From NCBI RefSeq assembly GCF_002234675.1, contig NC_019873.2, positions 11,740,735 through 11,804,734 on the forward strand: a stretch of DNA of 64,000 nucleotides, read 5' to 3'. This document shows positions 13,301-31,612 of the stretch, in pieces (position 1 is the stretch's first letter; the number at the start of each line of letters is the position of its first letter). A model generated the notes under the pieces. That model searched no databases and had not been told where the DNA came from. It worked only from the letters and a program-made list of their open reading frames with translations. The translations under genes were made by a program, and so were the position numbers. The stretch comes from Oryzias latipes. Its lineage: Eukaryota; Chordata; Actinopteri; Beloniformes; Adrianichthyidae.

Positions 13301-16300
13301 ACCAAAGGGGTAAATCAGGAAGCAAAGAAGTTACAGAAAAAGCAGTGTTCTTTTTCCCAGCTGAGAGCATGACATAACTCCACTCGCTGTAGCAGGCAAG
13401 AACAGGAGGCACACACCAACCTGAACTTACCATCTTCTGGACATTCTACCTCATGGAGGAAGAACAGAACATGGAGAAAAAGGAAGGCAGGTACGACAAA
13501 AAAAAACAACACAATTAAAGAAGAGTAATTAAACTGACAGAAGGAAACACCGGGAAAAGGCCAGAAACCTTTTGACACTTTTTAATAAAACAAAGAAAAC
13601 ACTCATTTCCTGTCACGTGACCTCCATGAAGCAAACATGCGAGGAACATCAGGAGAACCAGATCCTACCTTGATCTCAATGTTGCCCACTTTGGCCGTGG
13701 AGCGAATGATGGGTCTCCCAACAAGCGCAGGGAAGATGTGTTCTGGGAAGTTGGAGCCGGCATAGCCACACTTGACAAACTGCAGGTGGAAAGAGGAAGT
13801 GATTAGCAAACGCAATGACATAACGTCACGAAGGAGGGAGATGACAACGATGACGTCATCTGCAAAGAAATCTGGCTGAAGAGTTGCATTATGGGAGTTT
13901 TTAGGACACAGACCCACAATGATACCCGTATTTCAAAGACAAATATCAATACTTCATGTCAAAATAAAACAACTAAAAGTCTAAAATTCTGACTGCTTTT
14001 TCCTAAAATGAGGAAAAAGTTATGTTTAATCTTTTAAGCAAAATTATGTATTTAAAACCAGAAAAATGCTGCTTTTAGAGGGAAAAAAGTAATATATATC
14101 AACTTTCATGTAATTACAGGTCAGTGTTTTTTTTTTTTTGGATAACAACAGCTGGGAAAATCTACAGAAGGTGACTTCAGAACTCCAGTTTCTTCTCTTT
14201 AACCTCACTTAACACCTCATCTCGAAAGAGCCGCCCGCTCGGGTGTCAAACCGACATCCTCCTCTGACAGTGGGCAGGAAGTGCCAGGAGGAACTGTTGG
14301 ACCTCTGCTCTCTGCTCTGGAGGCCCGAGCTGCGGGGAAATGACCTGGAAGCGACTCAGGCACAGTTTGCACAGGAAATGAGGTTGTCCGGTGCTTCCTG
14401 GATATTCCCCTTCAGGACAATTAAAAAAAAAAAAAGGACCACACTCCTTCGCTCAATCTTACTGCAGACAAGCAGCATGAAAGCCGCGAGGAGGTTTCAG
14501 AACCCTCCGCGTCTCCTTTAGATCAGTCAGAAAAATCTGTTTGAGGCGTTTCTAAAGGAGCATGAAGCAGCACACTTCTGCTGAGTCCTGTCTCATTTTA
14601 GCTACAATTAAAAAGTCACTGATCTGGAGTTTAAGCTGCTTTGCTTTAAACATTTGTCCAAAATGAAAGAAAACCAAAAAGTAAGGTTATTGAAAACACG
14701 GCACATTTTGTTCAATAAAACCTCACCTCATCGCAGCACCTTCAGCTCTGTACTCTAAATTTAACTAAACGATGAAGCATAGCTGCACGTTTGTGTGAAC
14801 GTCACGACAGCAAACCGTCAAAATGAGACCAGCCTGATTTCTACAAAAAAAAGAGCTCCATCTGCCTTATCTGCACCCTTTCACCTCCTGCAGTCTCCTC
14901 CTGCCTCACAAAAACCTCTATGAAGGTAAACCGCTCTTCTCTGTCACAGCATGGACTTCTTTCAGGAGGTCATGGAAAAATCACAGGAAGAGCGGTCTCT
15001 CCTAAACATACAGATACAACCTCAGGGTTTACAATGGGGAGTGTCATCTGTATATGAAGGGACAATTTCCTCTTTTAATTGCAAAGATAAAAAAAAAGTG
15101 TCTCTTGTATCAAGTAGCAAAGAAACCTTAAGTTTCAAAGTTACATTATGGCTACTAAAACAAAAAGTCTTCCTACTTTCTAGATTAACTTGAATCAGGC
15201 AGTTTGAGAACCTCTGAGATCCTGTTTTCAGCTATTTCAACCACTTTGGTATTTTAAAAAAAATGTCCCCCTTAAAAAAACGTTTCCTGTGCTTACACTT
15301 GTCCTTTATGGTTTTTAAAAGATGACGTCATTTTTGCTGAACCAGAAAGGTTCAAATCCTTCCTTTGTGGTTTTTAGGAGCTAAAAAAAATTCAGCAAAC
15401 CTTCAGTTTCAAGATCAAACATTAAATCCGTACTGTTCCGTTTTTTCACTTAGTCAAAATTGTGGTCAATTAATACCATGGCAACAAAAATTTATTAATT
15501 GGAGATATAAATATTTAGAGGTAATATACATTGTAAAAATTTTGTTTTCCAAAAACACAAAAAGTGTTTTACATTACAGAAGTTTTTAACATTATTGGGA
15601 CGCTTGAAGCACGGTTTTAAATGATGTGTTTTTCAATAATATTTTGACTTATTTCTGACAATTTTGCTGTGAAAATCTGTTTTTTTGTTTAAAATTATTC
15701 TTATGAATTCTTCCAACTAAATTTTGTTTTTAACTTCTGCAACATCAGAGAACAAAATGTTTTTGTTTTATTTTATTTGAAATTGACTTTAGTTTATTGA
15801 TGATTCGTTGATCATCGCTTGTCAGCTTCTGCAAGGGCATTTTTGCAGGAAATGCACTTTTTTCATTACATTGTAGCTCAGGAAATACCATTGCCGCGCT
15901 ACATTTTCTAAAAATTGTCGGGGGTTTGTTGTTCGGGAAAGGAATTTTTAAACGGCAATCCGTTGTGAATGCAAAACACTTTGTTCTGCTATTTTTTCAG
16001 CGTTAGAATTTTTTTAAATCACGTTTTCGGGTTCTTTTTCTCGCAGGTGTGGGCACTTCCGCATCATGATTTCTCAAAGAACTCCTGCGATTTTCTGGCC
16101 GCACGGGTTTCGATGTCATCACTTAGCTTGAGTTAAACCTCAGGGGATGAACAGCGGCTGAGCTTACATGTCCAATCGAGGTTCGAACACCTCGCTGGTC
16201 TCAAGTCAGGAAACATTTGAGACGTTTGATCTGCTGAGTGATGGGTTCCTCAATTCACCTGACACGGCCTAGAGACAGCGCCGCGTTTAGCTGCCATAAA

Positions 16301-16823
16301 ACGCGGAAAGTTCCCCGTTTTTCTTTGCGAATAGAGCCAAAATGGTGGCAGGAGCGACAAGCCCGCACATTCTCGGCGGTTGCTGAGCAAATAAATGTCT
16401 GGTATCTGAGGCAGCGATCAGACAGGAGGAACCAGACTTCCAGCTGTTTAAGCTAACATGCTAGTTAGCAACTTTAGCTGTATTCATGTTCGCTGCTAAT
16501 ATGCAAATATTCCCCCACGTATGTGTGTCATTATGAAAGTTACGCGCGAGGCTTTACATTGAGACTTAATTTTGGTATTTGCAGCCACCTTGTGAGCTAT
16601 TTACGCATCATGTCCGGATGAATGAAAAATCGGCTAGCTAGCTTCACACCCAGTTAGCTAGCTAGCAAGCTAGCTCGGACGCTGACAGAGCCACTTCCTG
16701 TTTCAGAGGGAAAAAAATCCAGCGACTCGGCGACGCCGTTCGAAATGACACTCTGGGCCCGAACTGCAAACTCACCCCGGTTCCGTTGTCGCAGACCATT
16801 ACTTTCCTTCCCTGGCTGTCCAT
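4329..16823 (-). CDS. actr2: Actin-related protein 2 (Arp2), complete, nine exons
   Basis: Arp2 is an ATP-binding subunit of the Arp2/3 complex, which nucleates branched actin filaments at the cell cortex and on endosomes. Coding exons in transcript order: 16776-16823, 13669-13779, 11297-11512, 10499-10571, 10151-10287, 9926-10075, 8068-8213, 7816-7948, 4329-4499. All have GT-AG borders and consistent phase and sum to 1185 nt, giving 394 residues, the length of human ARP2. The protein starts [16 protein letters not shown] and ends [11 protein letters not shown]. The actin-fold nucleotide loops are visible as [27 protein letters not shown] and [10 protein letters not shown]. Near-identity to mammalian Arp2 makes the call very secure. 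Introns range from 75 nt (10076-10150) to 3316 nt (4500-7815) and hold several repeats. Whether it is the a or b teleost paralogue is not resolved. Confidence 0.97.
4619..5098 (-). mobile_element. Non-autonomous TIR element, copy 2 (actr2 intron 8)
   Basis: Same family and orientation as 2105-2600. Matching blocks include CTGGACTGAGTGAC at the left, the AACAGGAAGTACCTGCTGG segment, TTACTCAGTCATT, GTTATAAACTGGCCAAT, TCTGGCTCCAACATGGCGGC and the right end AGTCCAGTTCTCATTACAGTC. The left terminus is eroded. It contains an ACATGGCGGC string, a YY1-like site, as a consequence of its own sequence. No transposase frame. Confidence 0.68.
6223..7254 (+). mobile_element. Non-autonomous TIR element, copy 3, split by an insertion
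   Basis: Left end CATTGACTGTATAATAC at 6223; right end AGTCCAGTTCTCAT near 7229 and a terminal AATG at 7251-7254. It is reversed relative to copies 1 and 2 and shares with copy 4 the blocks ACTGGATGGATC, CAGACGTCCTCAGTAAGTC, CTCTCCAATCAGGAGTGAGC and CATCTGATTGGTCAGTTTATAA. A 470-bp segment (6378-6847) flanked by a 13-bp duplication interrupts it; without that the element is about 550 bp. It lies in actr2 intron 8, upstream of the last exon. Confidence 0.72.
6378..6847 (+). mobile_element. Retroposon 3' end inserted in TIR copy 3, 13-bp target duplication
   Basis: TCATGATTGGTCC occurs at 6365-6377 and 6848-6860, exactly bracketing this segment. The insert ends in an A-rich tail (about 6820-6847) and contains a pyrimidine-rich block (6550-6630), then GTCCGGTCCAACAC, AATAAAG and GTTGGACAGGACAAG. 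The last part matches the reverse complement of 17840-17990, so it is a dispersed family. Insertion by target-primed reverse transcription is inferred; I cannot assign the clade because no coding part is present. Confidence 0.65.
7595..7610 (-). promoter_or_regulatory. CTCF-like motif
   Basis: The minus strand reads CCACCAGGAGGCGCCA, a close match to the vertebrate CTCF core (CCASYAGRKGGC). It sits in actr2 intron 8, 206 nt from the nearest exon. Sequence match only; no evidence of occupancy. Confidence 0.35.
9385..9859 (+). repeat. Dispersed repeat 'family C', long copy (actr2 intron 6)
   Basis: Left end CCACTAATGAAAATGCTG-TTTTT and right end AAAGACCACTGAGAACGCG. The interior (GGGGGGGCGGCAAGC, CATGCAAGTCCTTGTTTAC, GTAAACAGAGA) matches the reverse complement of 26051-26467. 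Left-end-only relatives lie at 40841, 55970 and 63954. No coding frame and no obvious terminal inverted repeat; the ends share a direct AAAGACC-like motif. Class unknown, probably a non-autonomous DNA element. Confidence 0.5.
12700..13300. repeat. Long purine-strand (GAA/GAG) tract in actr2 intron 2
   Basis: About 600 bp in which the plus strand is almost purely A and G, built from irregular GAAGAAGAG, GAGGAGGAA and AAAGAAGAA units. In the actr2 transcript this is a long C/U-rich stretch. Open frames through it on both strands are low-complexity (poly Glu/Lys or poly Ser/Phe/Leu) and are not taken as genes. It is 369 nt downstream of exon 2 in transcript direction. Confidence 0.85.
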
Positions 16824-17635
16824 TATGAAAAAGTCCAGTTACCGCTGAACCTCCCTCAACTTTCTCTGACAAGCCGGAAGGAAAGACACACCAAACCGGG
16901 CCGAGAGGAAGAGGAGAAGAGCGCTCATCCGGTGTGACGGAGGCGCTCAAATGTCAGGCAGAACACCTCCACCTAAAATAAAACCAAAGATCCACCCAAA
17001 AACCCACCAAAGAGCTTATTTTTAGCGAAAAATACGACACCCCTGTATTCCGCTTAATCTGGTTAAACTGCACATTTAAACGGGCAGTCTTTTGCGACAA
17101 TTTCAGCCATTTTACACATTTGTTGTGATGCAGAAAAATCATATATGATTAATAGAAACATTAATAATAGAAATATTTGAGGAAAAAACATGCGGATTAT
17201 ATATAATATAACAAATGGAAAAAAAACATATTCCTTGAACGTGAAAAATGTGTTTCACTAAAAGGTTAAAGTAAAATTAGATCCCTGGGGTGGAATATAA
17301 ATTTTGATTTTATAACTTGTTTTTGTTTGTTTGTTTTTTTGTTTCTTTTTAACAAATACTTGTGTTTCACGTGCATTTTAAACCAGAACTTTAAACTGAC
17401 AGGTCGTTTAAAACAGCAATTTAGCCTTTGGTTTGTTGTTAGAATTCATTAAAATTAGGCAAAACTAAAAAATTACCTTTCCGTAACAGAGTACATATTT
17501 TATCATCATTACAAATTAATCAATTTGATGAAAATGAAATTAATCCGTTTCTTTTAAAAAGCAGCTAAAATCCTATCTTTTTAATATTTCCTTTTCACAA
17601 ATCTTTTTTTATAGTCCGCTTTGCCTTACCGTGTT
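16824..17635. other. actr2 5' flank and spacer
   Basis: The 150 bp just upstream of the actr2 start are relatively GC-rich with several CpG and probably contain the 5' UTR and promoter; no TATA box stands out. Beyond about 17000 the sequence is AT-rich with no recognisable gene. Confidence 0.4.
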
Positions 17636-17700
17636 TTACTGTGAAGCACTTTTTGATTTTTTTATCTTGAACGGTGCTATACAAATAAATTCTATTTGTA
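17636..17700 (+). mobile_element. LINE 3'-tail remnant
   Basis: GAAGCACTTTTTGA followed by GGTGCTATACAAATAAA is the characteristic end of CR1/L2-type fish retroelements, also present at 45000-45055 and 55770-55796 and reversed at 51112-51180. Only the tail is preserved. Confidence 0.5.
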
Positions 17701-17829
17701 TTATTAAAATCCGAACAGTGCTTTTCATCAAATTAAATTGCAATTTAAAGGGGGAAAAAAAGAACTTGGTTAAATCAATGCAGAAAAAAACATCTTTTGT
17801 AAAATACAAGAACTTACATTGAACAATCT

Positions 17830-18081
17830 TTTTTGTTTTTTAACTTGTTCTGTCCAACAACTGAGCAAACAGATGACAGCTGAAGGTCTTTTGTGTTGGA
17901 CAGGTCTTACCATAACAAAAAGAGGTTATGAATCTTCGGATAACCAGTGTGAATTTGTACAAACCCCTTTTGATTTTCTCTTTTTGTTTTTTTTATTATT
18001 ATTTTTTTATTTATCTTGTTACATTTAGTATTTTAAGTATATATATGTATTCTCTTTATTAAAGGAGGCAGAGAGTGGGAA

Positions 18082-18113
<32 letters not shown>

Positions 18114-18785
18114 TAGAAGAAAAATAATAAAGAGAGAGGAGAGAAAGTGAGGGGATACAAGTGCCATAAATGCTGTGAGGTATTTATGCTAGATCTGCAG
18201 AAAGACAAATATTACATCCAATCGTGAAATTCTGACACAAAGATAAGCGGAAGATATCTGTCCATCAATACACTGTGGGTTAGGAGGAGGGATAAAGCAG
18301 CCCCATCCTGGGGTCCCTCCGTGTGAGTGTGTGTTTGCTGCGTGTGTGGTGCCAACATGCAGTGTGTGGTGTCTAAAGTGAGAGTTAAAATTGGGGGGCG
18401 GACCGGTGAAAGGTGAGCCCGGTTGTTTCACCGTGCCCCCCTCCACCAGACCATCCCCACAAGACCCTAGATGAATCAAGGTGTCTGTGTGATATGCGAG
18501 TAAAAGTGGAATGGAGGGCGGGTGCCAACAAGGCCCTAAAGAGAGTCACTCCCAGTCAGCCCCACCAGCATTTCCCATCCGAACAATTCTTGGAGCCCTT
18601 TGTGCATGTGTGCAAAATTTGTTTGGGTGGGAGTGGGAAGGAGCAGGCGGATGGACACAAACGGGGGAAGAAGGTCCCCCCCCCCCCCCCCCCCGAGCAA
18701 CTGGCCCCCCAGCCAGCCACAGAAGGCGCCTCACCTCCCAGGGCGACCAGGAGGTCATAGAATAATAACGTGGCTGCATTGATAA
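17830..18785 (-). mobile_element. Unclassified retroposon, longer copy of the 6378-6847 family
   Basis: The reverse complement of 17840-17990 matches the end of the 6378-6847 insert (GTCCAACACAA, CAGCTGTCATCTGT, GTTGGACAGAACAAG). Further upstream on the minus strand lie a GT/G-rich run (plus-strand G-run about 18095-18113), a C-run at 18676-18695 and broken low-complexity frames rich in Pro and Gly. No reverse-transcriptase motif is visible. I read it as the 3' part of a non-LTR element; a possible 6-bp repeat CATTGA at both edges is too short to prove it. Confidence 0.45.
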
Positions 18786-19989
18786 TTCAAGTCAATTTAA
18801 ACAGTTACAGTGTGATTGGAATATTATTTGCATGTAAACAAACCTCTGACCAGTTCTTCTTCCAGATGATTAAGGAATCCAGTCTTCTGCTTGTGTGAAC
18901 ATCACTTACGCAGGACGATCAACATGTGGCGCCTACAGACCACTGCAGGAAAAAGAAACAAGACCCTTCTGTGTAATAAAGTTGGCTTAGTAAAAATAAA
19001 ATTATTTTAACAAAAAAACAACTGAACATAAATAAGGAAACCATCGACCTAACCCTAACTTCAAACATCAAAACAATAGAAAAATAAAGAAAAGATCCTA
19101 CCTGAAAACCAAATCAGCAAAAGACAATAATTGGTTGCTCAGAATTGTAAAAAAACAAAAAAAAAGATATATATATACGGTTGACTAAACAATAAAAAGT
19201 AAAATTTAGTAACAAGCATTCAATATTTCAGGACTTCTTTAGAAAACAATTAATTTCTCCAGGTGGAAATATGCAGAGGAGCCTTTTTCAAAACAACCCT
19301 TTTTTGAGAATAGAAACATTTGACAATGAAACACACATAAACAGGAAAACAAAAATATAGTTAACTAATTCACACATCCATGATTGTCAGGAGAGGCAAG
19401 ATATTACATAAAGACACACAATAGATAAAATAATTAGTGAATATAACATGGCAACGAGAGAATAAAACTGCAATAAACTGCATGTCAAAATTTACAAAAG
19501 CGCCATAATACATCCAAGATCATCCCAGTAAATAAACAGACATTTATCTATATTCATTTCTATTCAATAAAAGAATAGATAATAATAATAATAGATAGAT
19601 GGAAAGGAAAAAATAATAATACATATTTATAATAAGGAATAATAATAGAAATAATACATAATAGATAATAATAGAAAGGAACAAAGGAAACACAGTTAAA
19701 TTCTTTAGTTCTAAAGTATTTTGGTTTAAAGAAATTCAGGTGGTGTCAAAAAAGGCAATAAAATAATTACTACTATATATAAAAAGAAGGAAACCATATA
19801 AAAGTGAATGAATAAATACATTTGATTGGAAACAATTTGTGTCAGAAAACTATTCAGTATATATTCAGTATATTAATATTTGTTTAAAAAAAAGCTCAAA
19901 ACTTTTTTGATCAATAAGTAAAAATAAATAATTAGAAATATGTTGAACTATTATTATTATAAATTGTTATTTTTTTGGTGGACTTTATC
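18786..19989. other. AT-rich spacer, nothing recognised
   Basis: Long A/T-rich stretch with AATAATAATAG-type low complexity at 19570-19680. No gene, splice-bounded exon or classified repeat seen. Confidence 0.5.
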
Positions 19990-20685
19990 ATTATCATTAT
20001 TATTATGCAAGACATTTATTGTCATTATGATAAATAATTACATTTTTTCAAAAGAACACAATAAAAACAAAATAGAATAAATAAATAGGCCATAGGGACA
20101 AAAGTGCAGATAATTGACATCTTTGACTGTTCCTCAGTCTGCTTGTTTTACACCTGATGCTCCTGGACCTTCTTCCTGATTGAAATGGGATAGTGCATTG
20201 CCCGGGTGGGAGCAATCTTTTGGTAAACCCTGAGCCGTCTTCTTGATTCTTGTTTTATAAATTGAGTTCAGACACGGTAGTCAACATCCCTGGTCCTTTC
20301 TGTTCTGGATTGTGAGGTTGCCATACCACACTGTCAGACTGAGAGACAACATGGCTCTGTAAAAGATTGCCCTGCTGAGCCCTTTTCACCAGGTGTGAGG
20401 TGTTCACTGTCCAGGAAAGGTCAGAAGAAATGTAAATGCCCAGGAGTTTGATGTTGCCTTCATGCTCTACCTCTTCTCATTGAATAAAGATGGGAGTGAG
20501 TCCTCCTGGACTTTCTTTAATCCATCATGACCTCCTTTGTATTGTTGAAGTTCAGAACAAGATGGTTTCTGGAACACCACTGGGTCAGGTTCTGAACCTC
20601 TTCTCTGTAGTGAGACTCAATGTTGTCAGTTATTACACCAACTACTGTCGTGTCATTTGCAAACTTTATGACTGTTTGTTGGATG
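19990..20685 (-). mobile_element. LINE ORF2 C-terminal fragment, degenerate
   Basis: Minus-strand translation gives blocks typical of the thumb and C-terminal part of a LINE reverse transcriptase: NLTQWCSRNHLVLNFNNTKE with MMD and a stop just beyond, then a KGLSRAIFYRAML block leading into LTVWYGN. The order is as in functional elements but stops and a missing middle show decay. The 3' end is AT-rich near 19990. The 5' end is cut by the TATC microsatellite. Jockey/Rex1-like affinity is a guess. Confidence 0.6.
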
Positions 20686-20826
<141 letters not shown>

Positions 20827-20859
20827 GTAACAAGAAACGGGCTGTATAAATAAATTTGA

Positions 20860-27602
<6,743 letters not shown>

Positions 27603-30600
27603 CTCTTTCCACATATGAAAGGTTGTTGTATTTTTTATTTTATTTGATGTATTTGGGCGCTGCGTGTAAAAGCAAAACAAGCAAAAAAAGACTGCATCTC
27701 CAATGTGTGCACACTTGCCAGCATCCCATCATGCACCTCTGCTGCAGCAACTGGAAATGCTCCAGTTTGTCTTTGGTTGGTCACTTGTTTTTTCCTGCAT
27801 TCAGTTATTATATTATCAGTTTATTTTTACTGGGATGCAGAACTTGTGTGCATTTGGAGAAGTTATTAATGTTCTATCATTGTGTACTGAAGTATTTAAG
27901 TTCAACTGAGGATATGTGCTGATTTAATCCTTAATGAATTCCTCAAAAATCGCCAATCCGGCTAATGTGTTTCTTGATTTAACGACTCGTTTCCATGGGG
28001 ATGTTTAGCCCTACTTGCGTTGAACCTGGGTTTTATCTGAGCGCCATGTCGCCTTTTCTTTCCAGTCGTCAAGGTAACGAGCAGAAAGAGGATGGTGGTT
28101 TGATGAACCGTTGCTTCCGTGTTGTGTGGCTTAATGTAGTTGTTGTGATAGCCGCTGTCCTGCAGGCGGCGCTGTTGCAGCCACAGGAATATGAAACCCC
28201 TAAATTAGTATCTTGCTGCCAGCGGGGCGAATCCCGTCGGTGCTCTGAATGTAAACGTGTTGCTATGGCAGTGTAGACGCCTGTGATGCATCGTACGTGT
28301 CTGGTCATACAGCGTCGGAGACACTGCGGCGTTATGAAGCATTTATATCTGTTTATCAGAACGCCTTGTTCCAGCCGTTAACCCGCTTTGCTGGTGTTCA
28401 TGTATGTCAAATTTAACCAATCTGTTCTGTCAGAGGTGTGAACACGAACGAATTTAAATCCAAGTTAAAACTGGTCAAAGTATCACTTCCTAAAGGTTCT
28501 TCCTGGAGGAAGATGAGTGATTACTGTCAGACATTTTCCCTAAAAGAGCAAAGAGCAACAAATAAGGAAATATGAAGAACAGAGTGGACAGACGAAGTGA
28601 TAAATGTGCATACAAAACCCATAAATATTCACGGCTGCACAGCCTGGTGCTTTCTCAACCTTCCTCCTCACCTTCTAGTTGCTGCCTGTCATGGGATTGA
28701 GCTCAGGACCTAGACCTGGTGCTTCTTCCCCAAATACTCCAAAATCCTTCATGTATGTTCCTGAATTCCTGAAGAAGTTCATAAAAGTTGCAATACCTCC
28801 CTATTTAAAGTATTCCAGTAAAATTTAGATTTTTTTCACTCAAGAAAACCTAAATACAAATAAGAACTCTAAAAACTCTACCTGATGATTATTTTCTTTG
28901 AATTGTGAGCTTGAAAGCTGAAGTGGGAGATGACATCAACCAAGGACTTCCAAGTTTGTTAAAAAGAATGGTTCCCATGGGGCCATCACCTTTGTAATTG
29001 CCTCCATTTTTAGTCTGGATTGACTGCACGTTCGGCATGCTGGGAAATTAGAGATTTGTAGAAGTCCACATGCTCTTTTTGGTGCTCCAGTCTGACTTCC
29101 ATGTAGGTTTACCACCAGTTTCTTTAAGAGACTGCTGCAGCTTTAAGTCTTGAAGCTCTCAACATTCTGTATTTTCACAAATTCCTATTACCTGTATTTT
29201 ATTTTGAAAAGTCTTTGTACATAGCTGAAGTTGAATCATTCCAATAACCATCAAGGAGGTACCTCTGAGATTCCGTTTTGATGCGTTCTCATGTTTTTCC
29301 TTGTGGAACGTCAACAGTTTAACAGGACGAGGAGGTTCTTTCCCAGCGTCCATTGGGGTTGTGATCTGCTCCTTCTGCTCTCTAGTGATTTCATCTATCC
29401 TCCAGCCTATATAGAGGAGCACAAACCAGAGCCTCTAGAGCCTTCACGTCATTGTGTCCGTCTCAGCAGAAGTTTTGGAGAATTAAGGCTTCCAGAGCAA
29501 AAGAAAAAGGACTCCAAGTAGATTGCATGCTTCATTTTTTATTTTCATTTTGGATTTCTCGTAGTTTTGCACTTTAACAGTAGCATCTTTGTCCACGTGA
29601 GTATTTTAGCGTTTGTAGGTTTTCCTGATCCGACGGTTCCACGTCCTTTGAAAATCCCTCTCGATTGTTTGGAGGAGAAACTGAATGTCTTCTTCTGATT
29701 GTAATTTGGTGGTGGAAGTTCTGATCTCCCAGCAGACATTTGTGTTCAGATTTTCTCCCATCGAATCTTTAGTTTGGAAATTGTCGGTCCCTCCGAGTGT
29801 TAGATGTACGAGTGTGGCCTCAGGGGCTTTTATTTTTTGTTGTTTATACATAAATATTTTTAGTGCTGCCTTCACTTTGTTCCTTTTGAACTGTTTGTAG
29901 CTAAAACAAATAAAATCATATGCTATATTTCCTCAAACTGACAACTTTCTGAAGTAAGGCTGGATGGTGTACATTCATCAAATGTTTCTAGAAGTAGACA
30001 AGTCTGTTCTTGAGGTGTCATGTGCTTGTACAGTCACATTCTATTTATTACCGTGGCTGTTGATGAGGGTGTGCTCTGACGTCGAGTCCTTTTATAGTGT
30101 TGGAAGTGTTTTTGTTGATCGCACATAGCTAGAACTGATGGCAGCGCGCTGAGACTCCAGAAAAACCACTGACTGTTTTTTCCCATCTCGAGATGCCCTC
30201 ACCGCTCTGACGTGTCCTCAAAGTTTGAGGACAATAAACGTTCACAACACAGCTTCACGTTCCTGTGACATTTACAGATCTCTGAAAATGTACGACGGTA
30301 TGCTGATGATGTTACACTTTGTTGTTGTGTTAACTCCATTTTTCTTCCATTTTTTTTTGTAAAAACAGCTCTTTTGCAGTTAAATAAACATCTGCTAACG
30401 TAGTTTGGCTTTTTTCTGATTCTTTTCATCTGACACACTCAAGTTTTATATTTATATGGTATAGCATTTGAAGCTAAAAGGTTTACCTTTTCTCAACTGT
30501 TCTCAGACGTGTTTCCTTTAAGCTAATTACTTTTTTTTTACAGTTACCTGAAGATTTGCCGATAGTTTAAATTAGCATTGATTTAGCTAGCTAGGTTAGC

Positions 30601-31597
30601 TTAAAGTAAATCAAAATATTTTATGTTATATATTCTTATTTTAATTAATCATTTTCCATATTTACAGTTTTTGTTCACTCTAAATACACACTTGGCAAGA
30701 ATTGAAACATTGTACAGCATTGTTTTGGCATTTGCTGCTATTTTTCAGCTGTTTTCAACTATTTTCAGTTTATTTGGCAAATGTAAGGTCTAATTTTACA
30801 CCCCCATTAAATTCCTTATGAGCTGTTTAACAATATTCTTCATTTAGATTCTTTTCCCCCGTTGGACATATTGCAGCATCTTTAGCTGTACTGCATCACA
30901 CCTGGATTACAGTCTTTTTTTTGTTACACAATTTTCCAAGTGAATGACTTATTTAAAAACTAGAGGGTGTTTGGCATAAACAGTGTAATTGTCCACCTCA
31001 GCAGCTTCCATATTGTAGGAAACTGTTGTGCAATTACTTTCATGCAAAAGCAAGACCTAAATGTTTAATAAATGCTAAATTTGAATGAAGTACAAGCTGT
31101 GTGGTTTATTATTGCTTTTAAAAAATGAAGACTCACTCCAGCTGGTTAAAAAGCTATGTTTTTAGACCTTAATGCCTAATTGACTTGTAGAATATTATTC
31201 ACTGTAAAATAAAGCTAGTTATCTGCCTTCTAATGCAAAAAAGAAATGGAAGTAAGGATTGATGTTACCAGATTTATATTAAAAATAATTATATAAATAA
31301 AAACATGAGTTATTACATGATTTGGGCATACAGATTTACATTATGTAGTGGCGGTCACATGCACGTTGGGTCTACTGGCAGCAGGGGATTGTGGGATCCG
31401 TTTCCCTAGTCAAAATAGGGCTGAGCATGGGTGTTTCTTTTTGCCAACGTTTCTTTCCATATGGCTGTTTTGTTGTTCCACCCTTAGTTAATTCTTCCTT
31501 TTATATTTGTTTCTTTTTGTTGCACCATGAGTGTGGGAAGGGGAGAAGGTGATGATTGGTGCAGCATGTGGGACACGATGAGGTCTCCAGCACAGCC
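27603..31597 (+). other. lgalsl 3' UTR and spacer
   Basis: No further coding exon is visible. Several AATAAA hexamers occur, for example at 30233-30238, where CAATAAA directly follows a near-perfect palindrome (TGTCCTCAAA G TTTGAGGACA, 30213-30233), and near 29907 and 31066, so the transcript end is uncertain and alternative ends are possible. No long open frame here looks like a protein. Confidence 0.4.
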
Positions 31598-31612
31598 ATT
31601 TTGACAGCGCGG

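Noticed and set aside
12687-13433. Long overlapping frames on both strands (poly Glu/Lys, poly Ser/Phe/Leu)
   Set aside because: They arise from the purine tract in actr2 intron 2; frames are open in several phases at once and resemble no protein.
18413-18782. Several Pro/Gly-rich overlapping frames
   Set aside because: Low-complexity product of C- and G-runs in a retroposon copy; open on both strands and not conserved in order.
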